A DNA stretch of 64,000 bases, taken from positions 47,091-111,090 of the forward strand of contig WIXG01000269.1 in assembly GCA_009869945.1 (NCBI GenBank), given 5' to 3'. The DNA is from Mesaphorura yosii (lineage: Eukaryota > Arthropoda > Collembola > Poduromorpha > Tullbergiidae). Below, piece after piece: positions 36,193 to 49,700 of this stretch. Both the position numbers and the translations under genes were made by a program. A model generated the notes under the pieces. The model was given only the letters and a program-made list of their open reading frames with translations. It did not search any database and was not told the DNA's origin. Numbering within the stretch: the first letter of the stretch is position 1; every line of letters starts with the position of its first letter.

Positions 36193-39100
36193 TGCTCGCA
36201 GTTGTCCTCAAAATAGTTATTCAATTCTTTAAAACTCGGACCCAGCCTCGTTGTAATTATTTTGGAGTTTTACTTGCCTTAAAATTAAGGTCAGCCCCAA
36301 CGCATCACTGCTAAAAAGAGGGACTTGATCTTTGACTTACAATAGCAGTAATGCGTTGGGGAGAGCCGTTGTTGCAATTAGGTTCCACTCCTGATTATTC
36401 CTTTGTGATTGAACTGCTACCCAAGTTTTGAGACATCTGCTTGGGCCAATTTCGTCAGTATTTGCAGCCAAGTTGGCACGTGAATCCGCCAATCAAGTAC
36501 GTCACAGTGTGAAAGAATTTTAATTTCTCCAATTGTAACAAAAACTAGCACTTTAAAGTGCTTTAGGCCCGTCCAATAATTAAAATAAAATAAATAACAC
36601 AATTTCAGTTAAAAACAGCTGTACTTGCTCTTACTGTTTGATGATATTTCCGGTCGGTATTAGCATATCGTTTATTGGTGCCAGGATGCGGAACAAAAGT
36701 TCAGCGTTCATGGCTCGAGGGTGCTCAACCAACTCAAAGAATGGCCCGAGGTTAAACTGTTAACACACAAAGATTCGACCCGGTTCGTGTTTGTACTTAC
36801 CGTTGACGTTTGGGATTAAAATTTATGGGTCAATCTGTCCAGGGGTTGAATTTTTAATGTGAAATTTGTGCGGCTAATTGTTTTCAACGATTCCCTCTTT
36901 ATATACAATTGTTACAATAAATAGGGCAATAGAACTCGAAGGGTATATTTCAGGTGTCAAATTAAAATAGTTTATAGCTGTCTGCCCACTTTTAAACTCG
37001 GTATAGTAAGGGCATAAAGGTGAGGCCAGACAGAACACACACACAGACACACAGAAACCTAAACGAATGTTTATGAAGTGAGATTCTGAACACGAACCGA
37101 AACAAGCTCAAGTTGTTATTTTGTTGGCCATTATGTCTTCTCCACTTGAGAGACGAGCTGAGAACAAGAACAAGAAACTGGCTGGAATTAGGCACAAAAT
37201 GGGGCAAAGAAAAGATGTAGTGGCTGTGGAGAAAGCCAATTCGCAGTCACAAGTCAGAATGATGAAGAAAAATGGCGCGGTCCGGAGATTAAAGCTTATA
37301 AAATGTATATGCAATATAATATTCCATCATGGGTCGCGTGTAGCAGCGCAGCGCGAAGTCTCTTCATCACGGTTCGCTGCACGAAACAAAACGTAGAAAA
37401 TGAAGAGAGAACTGGATAAAACAAAAAAGGAAACGGGAATTGCTGACAGTCGAAAATTCGGGTGTCCGTCGGTCGTCCAGGTAGGTGACGAGGCCAGCAT
37501 TCAAAATTAGGTCGGATCGAAACTCTTGCTGTTAATTTTTAATTGGAGATACGAAAAGGTGAGCACTCAGAAATGAAATTCTCGAAATGGGCTAACTCAA
37601 TCAAATCCAATCATGACGTTCTCACTAATTCGCATCTAGATTGAACTGTCCTTCGTCTAGGCCGCACACGAATTCCGAATTCATCGAGCTTGCGGGGATA
37701 GAAAGGAGATTTTCCATTACGATTACGATTACAATGCGGTGAGGCCCGTTGCCGTACTGCCGCTGTGGTCCGGTGGTGAATTCATCACCTCATTTCACAC
37801 TCAAATGCACACAATTGACTTTCTCCTATTCTTCTCATTCTGGGCCATTTGTAAAGTAGCAAGTCGGGTTTTGGTCGCCGGTTCTGACCGGAATACGAAG
37901 TCGTTATGAGGCAGGAATGAATTTGTACGAATTAGGCAGGCGCTTGTTAGGCAAGACCACACAGGCACAAGCACGGGAGAAAAATGGTCTTTGGAGACTC
38001 ACAAATTCCCACAATTCGATGTCTTTTTAGTGTCTGCTCTATCCGAAATGCAGCTTAGGAGTATCCATCATGCAGCAGGATTCGTGTAAGAATCATACGT
38101 AAATGGCTCCAGACTCGTTACAACAAAAGTACTTGTTCGGAAAAGAAAAGTTTGACCTCCTTGATCTCTCAAACCAACCGTCCATCTTTTCTGGCAAATT
38201 GTTGTATACTTCTCAAAGAGTTATACGCGGAGGCAAGTTTAACTTGAGGGGAATAACAATCACGACGTAGACGGCTTCAGAAGAGAAGAAACCACGAACC
38301 GAAAAATACGAGCATATAACAATATGATTATTGTATGGTTTGGTTGGACTGCCTGCAATCAGCATCAGAAGAAAGTCAATGGGAGAGTTGCCTCGGGCTT
38401 ATGGCCCTGTGATTTCATCTGCGTGCATACGCAGCATCTGGACAACACCAAAGCCCACGCCGGATGCCGCACTTGAGCCAGTCAATTGTTATTATTACTT
38501 AAAGGAAATAAAATGAAAGTGACCACCACATAAATAAGTGCTCTACAACAACGCAGAGCAGAGCACGAGCAGTCGTCCAGCTTGCTTGCTTGGTCAGACA
38601 CTTGCGGGAGGTTCTCTTGGGACAGCATTTCCTCTTTTTCCATTCCTCACGGGCGTCTAACCATTTGTACATGTCTTCCGCAACGGCGAAATAGAAATCT
38701 TCTTCATCATCTCGGGCTCCGCGTCCAAGCCATGATCTTGTTACCCAGCTCGTGCTTGTGAATGTAGTATTTTTATATTTTACTATTTGGGCCGCACAAA
38801 TAACCACGAACCGAAATAATAATGACTGCCGTACTCGAGCCCTCGTGACTCAGGTCGCTCAAAGCAAAATCCCAGGCTGTAAAATCTCGGAGACAAGAAT
38901 GATACGGATAAGAGCAAATATTATAAATGGCGACGGTTGTTTGTGTTCTTAAACGGACTATGCGCCAAACTGCCAAACCGAAGCAAACCCGAGCCAAAGC
39001 CAGGTTCTGGAAAGAAATTTTGTCCCATGCTTGTGCCTCGAGCCATAAAACCAATTTTTCATTGTTCTCGCTTCTCATTGTCACCATCACGGTCTTGCCC

Positions 39101-42100
39101 ACCGGCCGGTCAAATCTAATTACTGAGAATTGGACTCGTAACCGTTTCCGTGTGAGTCAGCCGACTCACGTGAGTTCGAAAGGCCTGCGAAGAAGTAAGT
39201 TTTTATGATTTGTGCAATTTAAGCTTTACGGTTTACAATGTTTTTATGGCATCGCATTGATAATGATGATGATGATGACATGAACCTTATGAATTGCCTG
39301 GGCTCAGGCTCAACCTCAGGTTCGCATTTGCACTTTGCACTCAGCACCGAGCCTTTTTAAGTGGTTTGGACTTCCCATGGCGTGCTTAGCCTGAACAAAC
39401 ACGTAATTTGTTATTGCCGCCATTATTGCCGTTCCTGTCCTCGTTTCGCGGAATATCACAAAGCATTGGAATTTGTATCCCAAATGAAAATTGGTACACG
39501 CACAAAACGGACGATGGGTTAGGGACAGCGTTTCCAATAAAAGAAATTCCTGGACCGGCAACAGCGATGGCTATGTCGCGCGTTACACATCGTGCATTAT
39601 TGTCATCATGCCTGCTCGGCTTGTGCCCAGAACAGCTCGGGAAATGATGGATATTTTCCTTACGTCGAAAAATGCAAGCAAGAGGCACAAAAGACCTCAC
39701 AGTAGCAGATTTCCTGTCGTCCTCCTTTTCACGCGTGGATTGGTTTGGCCTGCCGGGGACTGAAACTTGTGTCTTCCTGGACGTTATCTGGCCTATGGCT
39801 TGTCTTTGGCTTGCGAATTCATTCTTGTGAAAGTTGTTCAGGTAAATATTTAGCAAACCACGCCACGCGTATGATTGTGGTTGTGATGAGAAATCTACAG
39901 ATTCAGGCACGCGTGGACACCCACGACAATGAATCTGGTTCATTTCTTCCTCCGAGCAGGAAACAAATACGTAACTGTTTCCAGTTGAGCTTTTGCAGTT
40001 GTATGTAATTGAATGGCGGATACTCATTCTCATATTGTACTATAAACGTTTGATAAAGGCACTCGAAATGCGGTAAACAGACAGAGGGAATGTTGACATA
40101 TGCTCTGTCACAATTAGCACGTGTGATGACGTTGCAAGTTGAAAGTAGCGCATTATCTCTGTATCTGAACATGATTCAAATACCGTCATAATTCTAAAAT
40201 ACTAAAATTAGTGCCAAAATCGAGGGAGTTTGAAGAAATTGCATTCCAATTATGTAAATATTGCAAACATTGGAATTCGAGACGAATGAGAGAGCAAATA
40301 AATCATGGAAGTTTAAATAAAAATTAGGTCAAGAGACTGTGACGTGGGGCAGACAACGCGACACGGATGTTCGTTTGCGACGTAACGTTTAAGTGGTTGG
40401 GGATAAAATATGGCACAGAGCAGAAAATAAGAAAGAGAAAACTTTGCTCATGACTCAAAGCCCCGGCTGTGCTCTGTGCATGCACCCGTGCTCACGAGAT
40501 GAAAAGAATTTAAAGATGAAGAAAGATGGTGAAAGACTGTGAAAGCAAATAAAGTTTTTTGAGGTCAAGGAAATGTCAACATTGTCGATTTACTATTACA
40601 ACTACAGTCAGTGGCGCGGGTATCGCGTTCGCTGGAGCACCAAAACCACGACCAGCGTCGCGTCGCAGATCGCATTAGCATCTGCATTAACATTACTATT
40701 GTCATTGTGAAAATGCAGAAAAGAGCAAGGAGCCGAAAACAAGTGGAAAAATAAATGGAATGAGATTCTCAACTCTCGCGAAGTTGTGCAATGCAGCGAC
40801 ATTTTCCGGTCTCATTGAAATGCGCCGCATGGGATTCTGATCCTTTTCCGACACCGAACTCAATCCTCTAAGCATTTGATTCATTTATTTTTATTTTCGC
40901 TGCGAAGATTCCACTAAAATTTCATTCGGGATGTGAGCTAAGATTGCCTGATTAAGGATTTGCGAAATTATCTTTGTGATCCCTTCGCACTGGCTACAAT
41001 TTATGATACTATAATGCCTTTTGCTCCATGTGCTCGCGACTTGTGCCATTCTACGATTCGCGTGAAATCGCACAAGACAACACGAACAGTCGGTGAAGGG
41101 CACCGACTAAAGACAAACTTGTGTTTAAATCCAAGTTACTACAAAATACGTACAAAGTAGCACAGTAATTAAATGAGTTTCCGAAACTTTTCTCTGCTTT
41201 GTGCCGTGTCATTTGGTGGCTGCGACTGCCACTGCGTGGGCCCGACAGAGTTTGACTTTATGACTTGAAAAAATTAAATCATAGAAAACACATGTTGCAA
41301 TATGTTGGAAATGATTTACAGAGCGACTGGGGTCTTATCTCTAGTCGACTAATCCTCATGCTCGGTGCTCGTTGTTCAAAAAGCTTGCTTCAGCCTCGGC
41401 CCGGCTTCGTAAGCCCGGCACGAATTCTTTTGAGCGTGGTTCGATTTTCTAGCCAGTCGCCCAGTTACCCCGTTGCCTCAAGTCATCTTTCTTACGTGGA
41501 CTGTAAGAGCGATTATGATGAGGAACAAACGAGTGCGCCAAAACCAACTCCTACGAACTGTGTTTAATTTGTAAAAATAAGGGAAACGTGCCGAAAGCTG
41601 TACGAAAGGTGAACGTGAAAAGAGAACGAATCCAAGAAATTAGAAAGATGAAAAGAAAACGAGAAAGTACATTTAATGAATCGGACCATTAAAATACAAT
41701 TGCAGCGGACCAAGTCCGAGTCTTGAGAAATAGGAGCAGAAAATAATCAAGTTCTTTCTCCTCTCCTCCTTTCTGCGACTGACCGTTGATTTTGAAGCAG
41801 ACCAGCGCGAAACGCGGACATGAACGCGTAATCCTCGCACGTAAGCAAAATGGGCATCATTGGAAAGATGAACATCGCCATCGTCATTTTTTTTATCTCC
41901 GCTCTCAGCCTCGTACCTGACAGACAGCCGCCTTTCATGACCATATGCCACATGAAACCGGACGGCACGCAGCGCAGCGGGCAGGAAACCCGGCTGGTCT
42001 GTGCGGTGACAGTGACGGTAGGCACGTCTTGTGAACGATTCGCAATATTATTACAGCTATTATTGCGACTGAAAAACCAGTGTCATGCCTGCCAGTCTTC

Positions 42101-44494
42101 CGTGCATCGTGCCAACTTCAATTGACTTGGCTTGACTGTTCAATTCCAATAATACGAAAATAGTTTGTTTCAAATGTGCTGACGAACGACCCTGGGCCCA
42201 TTACGCAATCACAATGCACTCACTGCGTTTACCATTTCGAACTGTCGTGCACTTTTGTGAATGACACAACATTCAATCTCAAATCCGCCTTGTCATACGA
42301 CAATACGAGTTTGTCGTCCAAGGCAATTTTGTCCATAAAGTTTAAGCTCCATAAGTCTGCTACTAGAATGACTTCAAAGCGCAATCCGCGTTTGCTGTCG
42401 GTGCCGTCGCGAATCTTTCGTACGTCCACGACTCCGAACTGCGTACAGGAATCGTGAATCGTCTTTATCTCATCAAATTCGATTTGAACTTGACGATGTT
42501 TTCTCTTCCTTTCTTTAGTTTTACGTCCTCTCCAGTTTCGCCTTCGTTATTTCGCAATCTCGGCCCCGGCGAAAAAATAATACGACGCCCGCTCCACGGC
42601 TGGTTTGCAATTCGTGAATTTGCACGGACCATGCGAAGCGTGTAGGCTTAGCGCAACGGCGCTAATGCCGAACAAACTTGTACTTCTTCTGAAGCTTCTT
42701 CTGAAGGAAGAAGAAAATTTGCAAAAATTGACGAAAGTTTTTCGCGTTGGCAGCGACAACGGCGATGGCGGCATCCAATTGACCTATTTTCCGTCTCTAG
42801 GTCGCGCGATTTCGTTCGTTAGAATGTTTACATTCACCCTGAACACTCAAGCAAAACTTTAACAACGCGAGCGTCGCCTGCTGACACAATTTCCTCATTC
42901 GTTCGGGCCTCGTCAACGAGCAGTGCGCTATGTAATAGAAATGCTGCTTGGTCCTGTCGTAAAAATACAACTTTACAGAAAAATAATAGGAAAATATAAA
43001 AAATTGGATTCGTCGTTCCGCTTTATGAGCCATCATTCTTCCCCCGCCTTTTCTGCACTTTCTCCGACTGCTTTCTTACGGCCTTCGCCTTCATCTTCGC
43101 TCATCATCACTTTTCCATCGTCATAATCGTCGCTCGTCGGGAGCGCACACGAATTTAAAGTGAAGTGGAAGCGCCGCGGAAATGAAATACGTGAATGCTG
43201 AGTTCTGAGTCATGAATCTAAAAGTGGTTGCTTTCACCCTGCGTTTTCTTTGTACTGTTTGCCGCTTTTAGCCATCAACAAGTCAGCGTACGACGCTTCC
43301 ATTTACGAAACATTTCAAGACGATTGTGTAGTCGTGGAAAGGTCCATCAGTCGCACGACGCAAAGTCGGTTCAGGTGATGCTTTCAAAAATGCATTACAT
43401 AAGCTCAATATTGAATTTTTGAATTTACGTGTGCGTGGAGTGTGGCACGGCGTAAGCCACGAGCCACTTGTATTTTGTCATGGCGGCATCAACAACATAA
43501 TCCAATTAAGACGTCTAGAGCACTAGCAAAAGCAAGAAACTGTGTTTCGCGTCTCTTAACTTGAGTCTGAGTTGAAATCTTCTGGAGCTCGGTGAAAGGC
43601 CCCCTTTGTGTTGTACTCTTGTTTCCTTGATGGCTTTTCTCATGAATTCTGTATGTCGTAGAAGTAGTGATTGTAATTAGGCACATCGGATAAATTTTTA
43701 AAGACTGCAGACTCAGGAGCCGTTAGAGAGAAAGTTAATTACCAAAGTTGCCAGGAAAAATGGGAAATTTGATTGGTCGAATTAAGAAACGAATGCAATC
43801 TCGCTAGTGCAGGCAGTCAGTTTTTCTGATGGTTAATAATAAAATTTAATCTTTTATTCATTAATTACTGCCTACACGCGTCGACTTCATTATTGAACTG
43901 GGTGTTTAATTAAATATCACTCGATTTAGACCAAGGACAGAGACCGTCCGCGGGTACCGTGCTTGATTTGTTTCACACATGAGTCTGTTGATGAATGGTG
44001 AGAGAGCTGATAAGAGTCAAATTAAAATCTGTCGAAACCACTGAAGCGAGGCAGCAGTAGCACTTGAGAATGTGCACACGGTAGATTGTTGGTAGAATTT
44101 TTGTTTTAAATTTCAAAGAAGTTGCAAACTGCGAAATTCTTTTTCCAAAAACTCACCTCATCAACTCGACTCCGGTAGCTGAGGCATGGCAGTGGCGTCG
44201 AGAACGAGTGTTAAATTCTCATTCATTCGCTGGTGTTTCTGGTGGCACTTGTACGATGTTTATTTTACACTTGATGGCTTCAGCAGTCGAGTAGTCAGCG
44301 CTTTGAAGTGCTGCTGGATCTCGCGAAACTAAACCAAAAACCAATACTTTACATACTTGAGTGCCGCGAATGAACACGCTACCTGCTTTTTTAATGAATT
44401 TTGCGAGTGGAGCTTTGCTTAGCGCTCGCTGATTTCATTTTAGTACTTCTGGGAAATTGTAAATTAAAATCTCGTATTGATTTCTCGCTTGCAG
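36193..44494. other. Gene desert, part 2: no gene identified
   Basis: A 19-bp near-perfect inverted repeat at 36295-36361 is listed separately. An (AC)n microsatellite with one interruption lies at 37034-37052, and an (ATG)n run at 39263-39278. A plus-strand frame at 37130-37396 and a 215-codon minus-strand frame at 39386-40033 show no recognisable domain. Nothing else stands out on either strand. Confidence 0.5.
36295..36361. repeat. 19-bp inverted repeat (one mismatch), 29-nt loop
   Basis: CCCCAACGCATCACTGCTA (36295-36313) pairs with 36343-36361, whose reverse complement differs at one base (T for C). It begins about 100 bp beyond the ORF1 start of the retrotransposon, that is, upstream of that element on its own strand. 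It may belong to the element's 5' UTR, to a separate small fold-back element, or to a transcribed hairpin. Confidence 0.8.
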
Positions 44495-44680
44495 GACCAG
44501 AAGCGACCGGATTACCTGGAAACCATAGCCAAGATGAAGCTCAGTTGTTCGGCGTATCAGGCTGGAAGTTCGTACGCTCAGAAGATTTTGACGGGACACA
44601 CGCAGAATTATGGGGCCACGAGCTCCACGACAAACACGTCGGGCGAATCCACTCATGGGCTCAAAATGCCAATATGGCAG
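44495..44680 (+). CDS. Orphan internal exon of an unidentified, probably very large gene
   Basis: A polypyrimidine tract and acceptor (TTTCTCGCTTGCAG, ending 44494) precede 186 bases that end at a consensus donor (GGCAG/GTAAGA at 44680/44681). The exon is exactly 62 codons in phase 0/0, with no stop: it starts DQKRPDYLETIAKMKLSCSA and ends STHGLKMPIWQ. Composition is that of a soluble, partly disordered protein, with a Ser/Thr/Asn-rich stretch. A second frame is also open (GPEATGLPGNHSQDEAQLFG...), so the frame is not proven. I do not recognise the protein. No partner exon was found within 15 kb on either side, so flanking introns would be very long, as in many neural or developmental genes. 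It may also be an alternatively spliced cassette, since its length is a multiple of three. Confidence 0.45.
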
Positions 44681-46693
44681 GTAAGATCAAGTCCTGGTCT
44701 GACATTTCATGCCGCATAGAATTAGCTTTAGCTTGCTTGTGCGCGGGAATTACAGAATCATCATACACAGAAATTCATCTGCTGCACTAAGCCGACGTCA
44801 GCGAGTTGTTCGGATTTGATTTTGGGAGTAAGAAAGTAAATCCTCTTATGTCTTTGTCTACGAAGTCGTATCTGTACAACAATGCGGCCAGAGTACATAT
44901 CCTCAGTCCCGAGTCCACACCGCACAGGCACTCGATTGGAAATTTCCATTTTCGAGTGTTCGGTGTTGAGACTTTTTACTCGAGCTTTCACTTGCGCCTA
45001 TTCGACTTGGTTGTGCCTGTCGCCGTGTCACTTTTGATTTGACTCCTGGGCGTTGCAGTACAGCACGAAAGAGAAAGTTGTCTAGCGCTGCGTTATTGTA
45101 ATGAAATCGCAAACTCAATAAAAGGTAATAAAACATTCAATTGGAACGCAGTATTTGAAAGTGATGCTCGAGTTTTATGCGCCTGTAATCTAATATGAAC
45201 TGGTTACATAATCTGCATACAAAGAAGAGCCAGTAAAATGAAAAGGGCAATTGCAGACCGGGCCTTGTCACTTTTACTGCAGGCGACTCGCGCCAGCATC
45301 GCATTTATTAAATTAGATTAAAGTAGAATGCGACAAATTGTTCGGCGAACCGAAGCTGAAGAAGCACGCCAGCCTCCGAGCGTAGGTTGGCTCTTTTTCT
45401 AATGCAGTGTCGCCTCTTTTACAGAATTCCCCTCGTTGCATGCCAACGAGCAGCGCATCGACAATTTATTTATTTTCGCCTCCCAACATTGTCCGGCTAT
45501 GTGCGCATTCAAAATGTCATCGCCAGTGACAACGATTTCCGCCTGATGGGCAAATTGATACGTAACTATTTGCTTTACACAATTTACATTGCTGCTTTTA
45601 CGAAGTATATTTAAATCTCGAAATGTCGCAGTTTGTGAGGAGAACGCTTTCTTAAGTAACTGAAAACCGGGACCCGGATCTAATAAGAACAAAGCGTGTG
45701 GTTTGCAACAATTTATTCAGAGACCCGATCCATTTCTTGGCTCAGAGTGGTTATAAATACTGCGGCTAATTATGAACAGAGACAGACATGACTTCAGAGA
45801 TCACAGATCGCGATCGCGGAGGCGTGACCTTGCATACATTACACCACACTCAAACTGACTTTGCGACTCGTGATCGTAATAATGAAGTTGTCTCCAGCAA
45901 CTTTCATTTTAATTTCCATCCAACTTTTCATATTCTCCAGAATTTCACATTTCGCTCAAGTAGCTAGTAGGCAACCGCCAGAAGCGGGATTCTGAGTTTG
46001 GTTTTGCCATTTGTAAAGTGAAGGAGTCAAAGCAAAGGATTTGCCACGCGCGAAACTTTCTTCTGGCACTGAAGTGCAGCGGTTGTTGGATCGCAATAAT
46101 TGTGGCGTGGGGTTGGTGGTGTAGATTTCTCGGAACGCGCGAGAATCAAAAACAAAAGTTGCTTTATTAATTTGACGATTGAAAAGTGCTCGCTGTACAC
46201 AAAAGTTTTCGCCTGTATTTTTCGAGTATTTGTTTCGTCTTGTTTTATACTCCCGAGATCTTTGGAGACAGTCCCGGGGAAAATTAAATTAAAACCCTTT
46301 CCGATCCCCTCGCCGGGGTAAACACACCGTCTCATGGCCTTTGTCCTTTGCGTTATGTTACCAGCACCCACCTAGTGCTCACCAATTAACAGTTTCTCTG
46401 AGGAATGTATGACAAAGCTAAAGTATTGATTCGGCAGTAATCTCATTCTCCGAAGTGAGATTACGTAATGAGTCTACTTGGATTGGAGTACATTATTCAT
46501 CTCCCTGCACCATGTCATGCTGCTGCTAAACCTCGTGTATTACATAATCTTGTGACCTGGGCTCAGATTTGACGTGCAAAGTGTGCACGCCAGGCCAGAT
46601 CTATTGCTCAATCTCCAATACAAAGCACCCGCTAACTGAATATCAATAAAATACGTAATGTGGACGATTACGACACACGACTTATCTCGACTA

Positions 46694-46777
46694 TTAATTA
46701 AATTAGGGGGACCTTTAATTAATCCGGTATGTATGAAAGACTTGAGAACTTAATTTCATCTCGGTTTCCAATTAATT
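46694..46777. promoter_or_regulatory. Cluster of homeodomain core sites (possible enhancer)
   Basis: Within 84 bp there are TTAATTAA (46694-46701), TTAATTAA (46715-46722) overlapping TAATCC (46720-46725), and AATTAATT (46770-46777). TAATTA is the common Hox/paired-type core, and TAATCC is the Otx/Bicoid-type core. The two TTAATTAA sites are 21 bp apart, about two helical turns. The surrounding sequence is AT-rich, so chance clustering is possible. Confidence 0.25.
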
Positions 46778-49700
46778 GCAACTTCAACGAAGGAAAACCT
46801 GCCAACTACAAATTAGCCGTAGAGATGACGACGATGATAATTGTTTAATGTAATACGAAATTAGGGCATCAGGACGAATGCGGTCCATTTTCTTGTTCAT
46901 ACTCACATTCGCAGCCCATGCTTGCGGGGGAAGATTTTAATTGGCAAGGATTTTGCGCTACGCTTCATATTCACGATAATTTCATATCGAAGATCTCTGG
47001 AGCCTGGGTCTCACATTACAATCACATAATCTGAGCTCATCGCTTCTCATCGTCGTAGTCGACCAATCTTATGTAGAGCATGAGACATGAATTTGGATGA
47101 CGCGTGAATTTGCTGATTAAGCGAATAAGGTCCAAGCGAGCTGGTAATAGTGTTGTAACATGATTGTGAAATTGCGGAAAGGAAACAGAAAATCGCTGGG
47201 AATGGAAATATGAATGAAATCAAGTCAAAAGTTTCCATCCGGATCCCACACACCATACTTTCGAGCAAGGGAGAGAAAGGTGACTTTCACCAGCACGTCG
47301 CTTATGGTGCGAAAATCGAAGGCTTAAAATGTTAGTTGCTCATTCTTCGTGCTATTAGGTGCGGTTTTTCCTCTTGGAGTCCACATCGGCTGGTTGTAAT
47401 CGCTGGGAAAGCAGACTTGCGACTTTCCTAATGTGTTTTTGCTCTCTTTATTACATCATAGGGTAAGTTGACACTGCGAAGGATGAAAACCAGAATCATT
47501 GTCATTGCCGTCTTTTAATTGCATTTTCAACGCCATGCGTATTCGAATTCAATTACCAACACCGGCAGCAGCTTAATCTGCAGGGCAAAGTAAGACAATG
47601 TGGTGACAATTCAGCCCAGCGGCTCATCATTGGACATCTTGTAAATTTATGAGCCAAACTTTCTCCGAACTACCTTCATACATGACCGACAGAGGCCTTT
47701 CGAGAGACACGACACCGTGTAATTCGCCGTGTAGCAGTCAGGCAGACAATGAAAATAGAAAAAAGTTTCTCACAAGTGAGACATTTCACTTTACTTTAAA
47801 CTTTCTTCTCCTCTAAGCCGTTTACGACGTCATTTCGTGAAAAGTTAGTCCGACACAGAGAATGAGTCCCTTCGTCGTCCTTGCCCAATTTGGCCCGTCT
47901 TAATTCATCGGCTTTGGCGGAAGATGAGGACAGGGCTGGCTGACAAGTAGAAGTGAATTAATGTGAGTGAATTTGCATGTGGTTTATTAGCATCCGTGGC
48001 CCGTCTCATCTTTTCCTATATCCCACACACTTCTGCGCGAGCCGAGGCAATCGTTGTCTCATTACTCGCCATATTTCAGAGTTTAATCCACACGAAGCTT
48101 TCCTTTTCGAGTTCACCGCTAGAGACCAAAGACAAAATTAAGCACACACCGGCGAATTTACGGCAGTGCGTGAGAGTTTGTGAAAGAATTTTAATGCGGG
48201 TGCTTTCTTTGAAGTTCTCGCCTCACATCGTCAAATCCGTGAAATTCATCTCTCTGGCGAGAATAATCTTTGAGACAGAATTGTGCTAGCGTTTTGGCAA
48301 GGATCGCGCTTGCTCTGATGAGTGGCGCTCATGAAGACGGCAATTCAGTTCAACGCGCCAAATTATAGCTATTTAAATTTATTGCATGTGCCAGATTCTC
48401 TACTCACAGTTCTCGACTCTTAGACTCGCCTTGTACCTGTGAGGGCGAATAATAATATTGGGAAGGATAGCGTTGTGCCGTGCCAATTCAACTCGGCGCT
48501 GCAGGTTTACTTGACACTTTTCGGAAAGGGCTTGGGAAAACTTTATTGCCACATAAATATTCTTCGTAGCACAGTGCCGCGCGGAGAACTCTGTCAAGTG
48601 TTTATGCGCCGTGCACAGCCAACAGCAACAGCCGGGCCGTGAGACTGCGTCGCAGCGATGATTACGGCGCAACACAGTTGGAAATGTCGCCTGTCTGAAT
48701 AAATACACTCGATCCTTGCATTCGAAATGCGGATCCGAATAGAATGCCGCTCGCTCAGCACGACGGAGTGGTGGTCTGGCAGCAGAGCTTGTGTCACAGT
48801 TGAATGTCGTGTTCATGTCATGCGGTTGACACTGTGAAGTACGAATCTTGAAGCAAGTATCAGTCAAAGCTCCCAAAAGGCATTGTAAAGCAATATCAAC
48901 TCTGCATGAATGTCCCAATTCGAGATTCAAATGTTCTAAAGCTCTGCCGCGTTCCACGTGTGTGGGAATGAAAGTATCAAAATGTAAGGTAACGTCTTTA
49001 TCATGCGATAGCATCAGCGAATGATTTATTTCAGTTTTATAGCTCACTCTCTTATTATGTCCGGATGGTATTTTGAATTCTTACTTCTGCTGCTACGTTG
49101 CAATAATAAGCTTTTCATGACATAGTACATCTTATTCGCGATTGAATTTTTCCAGGGCTTATGGCTCTCTTGTATGCATGCACGGAAGCAGCAAAATGCG
49201 TAAATGGTAACTATTTTATCGAGGCAGACCTTGACAACGTAAAATGGGAAGTCGATTGCAAAGTTCTCACGATGCAGGCAGGGACGCCCACTTAATATTT
49301 GATGTGTCGACTGAAAATCAGAAAAACCGAACAGAAATCGAAAGATTCCAATCTTCATACGATATTTTGAACTTATTTTACTCGTGCGCCTTTTGATATT
49401 CAACGAAAATTCGGCGTCACAACAAACTGAAAGTACTCACAATATTCTTAATCGAAATTTGAGTTGATTTGGAAAGTAATAGAAAATAATATTGGTGGTG
49501 ATTAGAATAGTTGACGGGCAATGGGCAGAAGCAAACTATTTTAAACGTGAATAGGAAAGTGAAAATCTCAGAACTACTGCAAAAGCAGAGGAGGAAGAAC
49601 CGACGAGGTCGGTCGGAGCGAAGAGCGATGGTAATGCCATGCAATGACATAAATTGGAAACCGGAGCCAGAGCAACGCATCTGGAAGAACCAAAGCCACA

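Noticed and set aside
37121-37396. 91-codon plus frame with a basic N-terminus (MSSPLERRAENKNKK)
   Set aside because: Basic, Lys-rich composition comes from A-rich sequence. There is no good donor or homolog that I recognise.
39160-39195. Possible 34-nt exon before GTAAGTTTTT near 39195
   Set aside because: The acceptor is weak, the length is not a multiple of three, and nothing supports it.
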